Shown here: piece by piece, positions 5,472-11,429 of the stretch | Numbering within the stretch: the first letter of the stretch is position 1 | Layout: each line of letters begins with the position of its first letter | Source: Acidobacteriaceae bacterium | GTDB lineage: Bacteria; Acidobacteriota; Terriglobia; Terriglobales; Acidobacteriaceae | DNA length: 12,428 bases | Reading direction: 5' to 3' | Assembly: GCA_003140785.1 (NCBI GenBank) | Contig: PLKY01000144.1 | Coordinates: forward strand, 1,257-13,684 | Position numbers and translations under genes: made by a program | Notes under the pieces: generated by a model | Seen by the model: only the letters and a program-made list of their open reading frames with translations | What the model was told of the DNA's origin: nothing | Databases searched by the model: none

Positions 5472-8273
5472 CTAGAAGTTAAACGTCACCTTCGCCGTCA
5501 GCGCACGTGGTGTCACGTAATGCGTCCCGCTAAATGTCGACAGGAAGTTATACAGCGCATATTTGTCGGTCACATTGATCGCAGTCAGGTCGACGTCAAC
5601 CTTGTAGCGCTCTTTGTGGAAGATATTGTTCTTGCCAATGGAAGCGTCGAAGAGATTTCGTGGCGCAATGCGCTGCGGGTTCTTATCGTTGTCGCCTGTG
5701 CCCGGTGCGGGGATATCGATCAGGCTCGATGTGAACTCCGAGGCCGGGCAAACTGCCGGCAAGGGAGTCGTGGGCGTTGCTTTCACTCCATTGCAGGCAA
5801 AACCCGCCTGAAACTCCTCGTCCGCGGTCAAAGGGAGAGCGACACTCGCTCCGGTCACCGAGTTGACGATCGGAGGGATGTTTGTGTCGACCATTGCTAT
5901 GGCGGGCTGGCCGTTCAGAGTCGTCGAACTATTCCCGCAGGGTGTATTCGGATCGGTTACACCATAGCAGGGCGTCGATCCGGCCACGAGACCCGAGTCA
6001 TAGCGCCAGTTAAAGCCGCCCCACAGACCGCCCGCAAATTTGTGGTCGGGCACTGTGTATTGCAGATGGGTTGTCTGGTTGAATTTCTCGTCGTGATCGA
6101 TGCGGAACGGGAGGCCGGTCTGGCCCACGGTAGCGCCGGCGCCGGCCACCTGAGGCGGGAAGAAGCGTGCGGCAACTGAGGACATGACTGTATACGCGCT
6201 GAAGCTGTGGTACTGGGGAACTTCGACGTGCAACGCATAACCTGGGATCTTCGAGTTATGCCAGTCGATGGGGAAAGTGATGGGAGTGTTACCCAGAATG
6301 CTGAAGTCGAAGGCGTTGTGCGTGTACTTCCAGATGTATTCGCCGCTCACGACCACGTTCTTGCCGAAGGCCTGCTGCAAGCCGGCATGGAACTCGTTGC
6401 GGAAGCCGGGGTCCAGAATTCCCGATATGCCCGACGCGCAGTTGAGCAGCGGGGAAAGCACGGGATTCGCGCAACCGGTGCTCGACAGCACCAGGTTCTC
6501 GTTAAACGGTGTCTCGAGGGTGCGTGCGTAGGAAACACTGAGCACAGTGGTGGTCGGTTTGATGTTGTAGGCAATGCCCAAACGAGGTTCTGCCTGGCTG
6601 GCTGCGGTGAGGCCGTTGTAGATATCGCCACGAATTCCCAGGTTGAAGTTCCAGTTCCCTGCCTTGATCTGGTCCTCGATGTAGAGCGCCAGTTCCTTTA
6701 CATCGGCTCGGCCGGAGAAGGCATACTCGCTTCCGCCGCGGGTAAGGTCATAAGGCGCGAGGACGGGGTTGTAGTTGGGGTTTGGTAGCGCCACAACGCC
6801 ATCGCAAGCCGATGGGTCGGAGTATCCCGGCAAGGGGTTGCCGTTCACGTCCATGCACGGAGCGCTGAGGGGATAGGTAGGATCCACGATTCCCAGCCCG
6901 TCGTTTTCGCGCAGGAAGGTCTGCCCATATTGAACGCCTCCCTTGATGTTATGGATCCCCCGCGCATAGGTTAAGTCCGAATGCACGCCTGTATTTGTCA
7001 GCGTGCGGTTCTGGGAGATAGACGAAGTTTGCAATGTAGCCGGTCCCAGGTCCGCCAACGGATTGCCGCTCGGATAGTAGTTATACAGATCCTTTCGGAC
7101 AAAGGCGCCCACGTTGAGGACCGCGTGATCGCTCAGCACCCGGGTATAAGTGGGCGAGATGTTGAAAGTGGAAATCTGCGACCGCTGGTCGGTATTACCT
7201 ACATCGCCGAATGTAGGACTGGCGCTGGCGCCTCCGCTGACGACGTTCTGGATGTTCAGGTTCTGGAAGGCGTTGGGTGTCTGGAACCAGGAGCGGGAAT
7301 AGTTGAAATCGAGATGAACTGAATCGGCCGGCGTGAAGCTATAATCCACGCGATCGAAGGCATTCTCTTCGTTTCCTTTGTCGTGAAACACCGTAAACTC
7401 CGGCGGATCGAGAAAGCGGCCGCTGTTCAGGCCATCCACTTCGACAAAATCTCCCCAGCTCTTGCCGCCATACGCCAGATCGACACCGGCACTGGCCGAT
7501 CCAAACGCGCCGTAGGAACTGCTGATACTGCCAGTCGGTTTCGTTACGCCTTGTCCCGAGCGAGTCGTTGCCACAATCACGAGGCTCGTTTTGTCGCCGT
7601 ATTCGGCAGGCGGCGCGCCGGAAATGACTTCGATGGATTGAATGGAATTGGACGGAAGCTGGTTCGAGAATACCTTGCTCTGCTGGTCCGTAATGCTCTC
7701 GCCATCTACCGAAAACGAGTTGGAAGCGTGGTCACCGAGGCCGTGAAAAAGACCGTTGGAGTCGGCGGACACACCGGGGGTGGTGAGCGTGACCAGGGAG
7801 CTAAGCGACGAAGACTGACTCTCCAGTGGAACTTTGATGAAGGCGTCGCGATCCACGTCCGTGTGGAAGGTTGGATCGTCTTCAACCAGGTCACCGGACG
7901 ACTCGACCGTGACAGTCTGGGAAGCACCGGCTATCTGAAGGACCAGCTTCAGATTGGTTCCGATGGAAGATCGAATCTCAACATTTCGACTAAGCACGCT
8001 GAAACCCGCGGCCGAGACCACGATTTGATATGGATTGAATGGAATGTTGGAGAGGACGAACTGTCCAGTAGCGTCGCTTGTCACGGTTCGATCGAGTCCA
8101 CTGGTCGGATTGGTCAGGTGCACAGTCGCGCCGGGAATTACCGCGCCGCTGGGGTCAGTGACGGTGCCGCGCACCGCACCGGCATTGCCGCTTTGCGCCG
8201 AGGCGCCGAGGGCCGCAAAAATGAGGGCGAATGATGAAAGTGTGCCAAGGAAAGTGCCGCGTTTACCCGGCAT
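5472..8273 (-). CDS. TonB-dependent receptor, Oar-like (933 aa)
   Basis: This outer-membrane protein is expected to take up or bind a large ligand using energy from TonB-ExbB-ExbD. The frame is open further upstream (to 8540), but the ATG at 8273 follows a GGAGG by 6 bases and begins a good signal peptide (1-26, ASA|QS), so the longer form is rejected. Domains: carboxypeptidase-regulatory-like Ig fold about 31-115 (VRGTVTDPSGAVIPGATVHL), plug about 130-240 (SVDGESITDQQS, IQSIEVISGAPPAEYG), then a beta-barrel ending in the aromatic VTFNF typical of outer-membrane insertion. The mature protein has eight cysteines in four close pairs in the barrel half, spaced 16, 10, 9 and 14 residues, likely loop disulfides. 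A small CxxC/His membrane protein is encoded upstream on the same strand. The ligand is unknown; the Oar-like architecture is common in Acidobacteriota and is often linked to polymers or peptides. Confidence 0.92.
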   Translation of the reverse strand: MPGKRGTFLGTLSSFALIFAALGASAQSGNAGAVRGTVTDPSGAVIPGATVHLTNPTSGLDRTVTSDATGQFVLSNIPFNPYQIVVSAAGFSVLSRNVEIRSSIGTNLKLVLQIAGASQTVTVESSGDLVEDDPTFHTDVDRDAFIKVPLESQSSSLSSLVTLTTPGVSADSNGLFHGLGDHASNSFSVDGESITDQQSKVFSNQLPSNSIQSIEVISGAPPAEYGDKTSLVIVATTRSGQGVTKPTGSISSSYGAFGSASAGVDLAYGGKSWGDFVEVDGLNSGRFLDPPEFTVFHDKGNEENAFDRVDYSFTPADSVHLDFNYSRSWFQTPNAFQNLNIQNVVSGGASASPTFGDVGNTDQRSQISTFNISPTYTRVLSDHAVLNVGAFVRKDLYNYYPSGNPLADLGPATLQTSSISQNRTLTNTGVHSDLTYARGIHNIKGGVQYGQTFLRENDGLGIVDPTYPLSAPCMDVNGNPLPGYSDPSACDGVVALPNPNYNPVLAPYDLTRGGSEYAFSGRADVKELALYIEDQIKAGNWNFNLGIRGDIYNGLTAASQAEPRLGIAYNIKPTTTVLSVSYARTLETPFNENLVLSSTGCANPVLSPLLNCASGISGILDPGFRNEFHAGLQQAFGKNVVVSGEYIWKYTHNAFDFSILGNTPITFPIDWHNSKIPGYALHVEVPQYHSFSAYTVMSSVAARFFPPQVAGAGATVGQTGLPFRIDHDEKFNQTTHLQYTVPDHKFAGGLWGGFNWRYDSGLVAGSTPCYGVTDPNTPCGNSSTTLNGQPAIAMVDTNIPPIVNSVTGASVALPLTADEEFQAGFACNGVKATPTTPLPAVCPASEFTSSLIDIPAPGTGDNDKNPQRIAPRNLFDASIGKNNIFHKERYKVDVDLTAINVTDKYALYNFLSTFSGTHYVTPRALTAKVTFNF

Positions 8274-8279
8274 AGTGTG

Positions 8280-8284
8280 CCTCC
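8280..8284 (-). promoter_or_regulatory. Ribosome binding site that sets the TonB receptor start
   Basis: GGAGG on the minus strand, 6 bases from the ATG at 8273. It decides between this start and an in-frame extension of 89 codons that has neither a signal peptide nor a recognisable domain. Confidence 0.75.
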
Positions 8285-8357
8285 AAAGGATGGCTGAATT
8301 GCAAATGGGGAACCACGGCGTACTTACCGCGGCATCATGGATGCAATCGAGGACATC

Positions 8358-8380
8358 TTTCCGTCGGGTCTTTTTCCGTC
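8358..8380 (-). repeat. Two direct copies of GACGGAAA upstream of the receptor
   Basis: On the minus strand GACGGAAA occurs at 8380-8373 and again at 8365-8358, 15 bp apart start to start, in the 196-bp gap before the receptor gene. The spacing is about one and a half helical turns. They may be tandem operator half-sites or chance. Confidence 0.25.
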
Positions 8381-8469
8381 TGGCCTTGCCTATTGGAGAT
8401 ACGCTGATTCCTCGCTCATGGAGCGTGGGCGTTGGTCCAAAACGATAGGAGATGGAAGCGGAAAGATGC

Positions 8470-8787
8470 CTAGCAGCCCACGGGAGGCGGACGCGTGAAA
8501 AGCTGCGGATGCCAATGACGAGTGACTCGCCTGACCTCAAGCACGGGAGCGGTCATCGCAACCTGAACCATCGCGACGAGGGCCACGGCGGCCACGACAG
8601 GCGCGGCCGAGTGCATCACGATGCACAGAGGACAATGATCGGCGTCGCTGCTTTCCTGATGGCTATGCGCAACCTGCGCGACAGCCAACAGCGCCAGCAG
8701 AACCAGACAGACAAGGGCCACGGCCGCAAAAGCACGGGGCTTTCTGCGTCCACTACCTTGAGAGCGTGTCTGGAATCCTGTGATCAA
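8470..8787 (-). CDS. Small membrane protein with His/CxxC motif (up to 105 aa)
   Basis: One or two membrane helices are visible: residues 20-40 (AFAAVALVCLVLLALLAVAQV) and about 63-82 (PVVAAVALVAMVQVAMTAPV). Between them lies a polar metal-ligand-like stretch with H41, H43, H51, C52, C55 and H59 (HSHQESSDADHCPLCIVMH). This resembles the DUF2946 style of protein, which in proteobacteria can accompany copper-related TonB receptors; that link is from memory. The only upstream start is TTG at 8787 with no clear ribosome binding site; a GTG at residue 23 is an alternative, so the N-terminus is uncertain. It lies 196 bp upstream of the TonB receptor on the same strand, suggesting co-regulation, and is divergent from the 343-aa gene. 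A role in metal sensing or handling is inference. Confidence 0.7.
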   Translation of the reverse strand: MITGFQTRSQGSGRRKPRAFAAVALVCLVLLALLAVAQVAHSHQESSDADHCPLCIVMHSAAPVVAAVALVAMVQVAMTAPVLEVRRVTRHWHPQLFTRPPPVGC

Positions 8788-8920
8788 TGGCTTTTCAGAG
8801 TCGTTGAACCCTTACGCTTAAGGATACACGGAATTAGATGCACTTTCGATGGGTATGTAACCGTGGAATCAGTACAACCGTGCGTTCTTTCCTGCAAAAC
8901 CCCCGTCTTCGAGTTTCGTC

Positions 8921-8926
8921 TAAACT
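8921..8926 (+). promoter_or_regulatory. Possible -10 box (TAAACT) of the 343-aa gene
   Basis: The hexamer lies 8 bases before the ATG at 8935, so transcription would start at or next to the start codon. No Shine-Dalgarno at proper spacing is present. The -35 candidate (TTCGAG region) is poor. Confidence 0.3.
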
Positions 8927-8934
8927 ATGGGGCC

Positions 8935-9966
8935 ATGGCACATCTTCTTTATTTGCGTCACCTGCTTGGGCTGGGACTGGCGGCATTCCTGCTATTGCCA
9001 ACGTGTGCGCCGGCGCAGGAGCATAAGCCGATTCCTTTGCAGCCGGGCGTGCCGGGAACGGGTTCGAATCACCGCCTGATCCTGAAGGACGGAAGCTTCC
9101 AGATGGTCCGCGATTACCAGATTGTCGGAGACAGGGTGCGATATCTATCGCAGGATCGCGGCGAATGGGAAGAGATGCCCGCCGACCTGGTGGATTGGGA
9201 AGCCACACGGAAATGGGAGCGCGACCACGCCACTCCGCCACCGGACGATGCCTCGCCGGCGATGAAGGAAGCCGAAGATCTCGACAAGGAAGAGGTCGCC
9301 CTGCGCGAGGATCAGAAGGCCCGCATGCCGGAAGTAGCCAAGGGGTTGGAACTGCCCGACCAGGATGGCGTGTTTGTCCTCGACACGTATCAGGGGACGC
9401 CGGAGCTGGTTGAATTGGTGCCCTCCGAGCTGAGCATGAATCAGAAGAACAAGCATGGCCTCAGCACGCTGAATCCTCTGGCGGGGCAAAAGGCAAGCAT
9501 CGAGCTGGACGGCGCACATGCCAAAGTGCACCTCCACGTGAATGACCCGGCGGTTTACCTCTCGCTCGATCCAGGAGGCGATCCGCCGCCCTTGACGACG
9601 CATGCTTTCACCGTCCAGACGGGGGGCAACAAAGATGCCGCCAATCGCAAGCACGGTGCTCATTCGGCGTCGTCGGGTTTTGCAATTGTACGCGTCGATG
9701 AGCGCAGAGCGGTTCGCATCGTCGGCGGCATCCACATCAGTCCAAGCGGAACAGTGACGCAGAGTGAAGACGTCATTCCGGCCAGGTCCGAGATGATGAT
9801 AGGCAAACGCTGGCTCAAACTGACGCCCGACAAGCCCCTGACCATCGGCGAGTACGCGTTGGTGGAGATCTTGTCCCCATCGGACATCAACCAGTCAGTC
9901 TGGGACTTCCGCGTCGACCCGCAGCTGGGCGATAACCCCGGATCGTTAGGCCCGATCCAGAAATAG
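8935..9966 (+). CDS. Secreted protein of unknown function (343 aa)
   Basis: The frame is open from 8452, but the upstream part overlaps the minus-strand membrane-protein gene and has no domain. The ATG at 8935 begins a clear signal peptide (1-27, hydrophobic 4-22, cleavage likely APA|QE). LPTC at 21-24 is not an acceptable lipobox because -1 is Thr. The N-terminal domain (47-92) has RLILKDGSFQMVRDYQIVGDRVRY and EWEEMPADLVDWEATRKW, a pattern I associate with many secreted acidobacterial proteins of unknown role. Residues 100-135 form a charged, probably coiled or flexible linker. The C-terminal part (about 140-335) is beta-rich with VHLHVNDPAVYLSL (198-211) and PLTIGEYALVEIL (301-313). No enzyme motif is visible. 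It appears to be transcribed alone, possibly from a leaderless start. Confidence 0.8.
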   Translation: MAHLLYLRHLLGLGLAAFLLLPTCAPAQEHKPIPLQPGVPGTGSNHRLILKDGSFQMVRDYQIVGDRVRYLSQDRGEWEEMPADLVDWEATRKWERDHATPPPDDASPAMKEAEDLDKEEVALREDQKARMPEVAKGLELPDQDGVFVLDTYQGTPELVELVPSELSMNQKNKHGLSTLNPLAGQKASIELDGAHAKVHLHVNDPAVYLSLDPGGDPPPLTTHAFTVQTGGNKDAANRKHGAHSASSGFAIVRVDERRAVRIVGGIHISPSGTVTQSEDVIPARSEMMIGKRWLKLTPDKPLTIGEYALVEILSPSDINQSVWDFRVDPQLGDNPGSLGPIQK

Positions 9967-10022
9967 AAGAAGACGGCGATATCCGATTTCCCGAATTGTG
10001 CGTATAGCGTGGCGTTGCTCGG

Positions 10023-10028
10023 TACAAT
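10023..10028 (+). promoter_or_regulatory. Possible -10 box (TACAAT) of the higB gene
   Basis: A good -10 hexamer 9 bases before the ATG at 10038. The TSS would fall within a few bases of the start codon, and no Shine-Dalgarno is present, so the message may be leaderless. The best -35 candidate (TTGTGC, 9996-10001) is 21 bases away, too far for a normal spacer. Confidence 0.35.
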
Positions 10029-10037
10029 ACATCCGAA

Positions 10038-10316
10038 ATGATCCGCACATTTCGGCACAAGGGAATCGAAAGGTTTTACAGATTCGGCTCCAAAGCTGGA
10101 ATCCAGCCGAAACATGCCTCGAAGCTCGAGGATCAGCTTTCTGCGTTGAACGCGGCCACCAAGCCCGAAAATATGGCCTTTCCAGGATGGCAATTCCGCG
10201 CGTTGAGCGGTGAACTTGCCGGTCATTGGGCAGTCAGCGTCAATGGGAATTGGCGGCTTACGTTCACCTTTGAAGGTGAAGATGCCATTCTCGTCGATTA
10301 TCAGGATTACCACTGA
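10038..10316 (+). CDS. higB: HigB-type toxin, RelE/ParE superfamily (92 aa)
   Basis: HigB toxins are ribosome-dependent mRNA endonucleases that stop translation when free of HigA. The protein has family-typical length and landmarks: FRHKGIERFYRFGS (5-18), GIQPKHASKLEDQLSALN (21-38), FPGWQFRAL (48-56), WAVSVNGNWRLTFTF (64-78) and a C-terminal DYQDYH (87-92). In Proteus vulgaris HigB the active-site residues I recall are H54, D90, Y91 and H92. Here D90-Y91-H92 are kept at the same numbers, but position 54 is Arg (normally FH, here FR), which may lower or alter activity. The toxin-first order with higA 98 bp downstream is the normal higBA arrangement. The start is the only ATG at the family N-terminus. 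Confidence 0.92.
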   Translation: MIRTFRHKGIERFYRFGSKAGIQPKHASKLEDQLSALNAATKPENMAFPGWQFRALSGELAGHWAVSVNGNWRLTFTFEGEDAILVDYQDYH

Positions 10317-10414
10317 GGAAGTACCTCGAACCCACCCTATGCACGATCGTCACGGATTGTTTTCTCTTTGACTACTGATTGTCAGAAGCACAGAATAACC
10401 ACGGAGTTCGCGCC

Positions 10415-10693
10415 ATGAAGATGCACAATCCAGCCCATCCCGGAAGGCTTCTCGCCTATTACCTTCAGGACAAGTCTGTGACGGAAGTTGCCCGGCATCT
10501 TGGTGTCACCCGACCGGCCCTGTCGCGGGTATTGAACGGCAAGGCTGGGATCTCGGCGGACATGGCATTGCGCATCTCGGAAGCATTCAATACTGAGCCG
10601 GATTTCTGGCTTCGGCTTCAGGCGCAACGCGATCTTTGGATAGCTTCGAGGAAAAGACGCGCGAAAGTGAAGCCGCTTTCGGTAGCTGCATAG
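10415..10693 (+). CDS. higA: HigA antitoxin, XRE-family HTH (92 aa)
   Basis: HigA binds and neutralises HigB and represses the higBA promoter as a dimer. The protein starts MKMHNPAHPGRLLAYYL, the family's HPG..L signature. It continues with a Cro/C1-type helix-turn-helix (about 20-60: SVTEVARHLGVTRPALSRVLNGK, then ISADMALRISEAF) and FWLRLQAQRDLW (64-75), followed by a basic tail. The ATG at 10415 is preferred because GGAG (10403-10406) lies 8 bases upstream; an in-frame start at 10379 adds 12 residues with no support. The 98-bp gap after higB is longer than usual and could hold a second promoter, but none is clear. Confidence 0.92.
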   Translation: MKMHNPAHPGRLLAYYLQDKSVTEVARHLGVTRPALSRVLNGKAGISADMALRISEAFNTEPDFWLRLQAQRDLWIASRKRRAKVKPLSVAA

Positions 10694-10714
10694 GCACGCG
10701 CCGATAAAGACACC

Positions 10715-11161
10715 CTATGGCGCTTCGCGACGGGCGATCTTCACGCGCCGCTTTTCCCACTCCACACTCGAGAAGATGCGCGGTCCCACCTCAATCAGGC
10801 GCGGCATCATGTTGAAGACGGCGACGCGGCTCCAGGGCTTTCCATCGCGGGTCCGAAAGCCCTTCTCATTCAGATCGCTCACGATGCTCGAATAGGAGAA
10901 ATCCTGCGCAAGCAGGTCCATCATGAGCAGAAGCACCTGGTTCTCGTGGGCATCGACTTCAAGCCGCTTGCAATCGTCGGAGATGCGCAGCCCGTAGGGG
11001 ATGTCCTCGTTGAAACCACGGTCCGGCGGTGCTTCCGTGTCGGGCAGTTCTCGCCGCCACTCGATCGACACCATTTGCCAGCCCACTGCCGATCGTTGCC
11101 GGATGATTTCGGGGCTAAAAGGCTCTGCGATTACATCGCGGATCCGTTCAAAATACGCCAT
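10715..11161 (-). CDS. Recombinase-domain protein without catalytic domain (148 aa)
   Basis: Residues about 53-139 resemble the C-terminal 'Recombinase' domain (PF07508 type) of large serine recombinases: DIPYGLRI (53-60), LEVDAHENQVLLLMMDLLAQDFSYSSIVSDLNEKGFRTRDGKPWSRVAVF (67-116) and IFSSVEWEKRR (129-139). In full recombinases this part binds DNA. The N-terminal serine catalytic domain is absent; instead there is a unique leader MAYFERIRDVIAEPFSPEIIRQRSAVGWQM (1-30), so strand exchange is not expected. The ATG at 11161 has a GGAGG (11169-11173) 7 bases upstream, a clean start that argues for a working gene rather than a fragment. It lies downstream of the NtrC-type activator on the same strand and converges on higA (21-bp gap). 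I infer a DNA-binding or regulatory protein. Confidence 0.72.
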   Translation of the reverse strand: MAYFERIRDVIAEPFSPEIIRQRSAVGWQMVSIEWRRELPDTEAPPDRGFNEDIPYGLRISDDCKRLEVDAHENQVLLLMMDLLAQDFSYSSIVSDLNEKGFRTRDGKPWSRVAVFNMMPRLIEVGPRIFSSVEWEKRRVKIARREAP

Positions 11162-11168
11162 GGCCAGG

Positions 11169-11173
11169 CCTCC
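11169..11173 (-). promoter_or_regulatory. Ribosome binding site that sets the recombinase-domain gene start
   Basis: GGAGG on the minus strand, 7 bases before the ATG at 11161. It favours this start over a longer in-frame form beginning at 11239 (26 extra residues without recognisable features). Confidence 0.7.
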
Positions 11174-11268
11174 AAACAGGATGCTAGTGGTTGGATAGCA
11201 AGCAATTTCGAGACCAACTTTGCCGCCATCTTCGCCCAATCTAAAGCCTTCGTCCGCCGTGAGTTAGT

Positions 11269-11337
11269 TCAGGCGGCGGTTTCTTCCCGCACACGCACTC
11301 TGGCCAATTCCGCAACAATGTGTTCGATCTCGGACAT
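11269..11337 (-). CDS. Possible 22-residue small protein
   Basis: An ATG at 11337 opens MSEIEHIVAELARVRVREETAA and a TGA stop. The peptide is a well-formed amphipathic, charged helix with codons that look coding. A GGAGG occurs upstream, but 12 bases away, too far for a strong site. It lies in the 268-bp gap between the NtrC-type activator and the recombinase-domain gene, both on the same strand. It could be a real small protein, a remnant of a longer gene, or chance. Confidence 0.25.
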   Translation of the reverse strand: MSEIEHIVAELARVRVREETAA

Positions 11338-11429
11338 TGATTGCGGTGGCCTCCATAAGCTGAACGATACCTTCCAGGACTCGGCTTAACGGCGGTTGTC
11401 GCCTGAAGGGAAAAAGCGGACAAAGAAGA

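Noticed and set aside
8274..8540. An 89-codon N-terminal extension of the TonB receptor.
   Set aside because: The signal peptide and GGAGG site define the start at 8273, and the extension overlaps the upstream small gene.
8452..8934. A 161-codon N-terminal extension of the 343-aa secreted protein.
   Set aside because: It is antisense to the small membrane-protein gene and would bury the signal peptide internally.
8998..9009. A possible lipoprotein lipobox (LPTC) in the 343-aa protein.
   Set aside because: Thr at -1 and Pro at -2 do not fit the lipobox; cleavage after APA by signal peptidase I is more likely.
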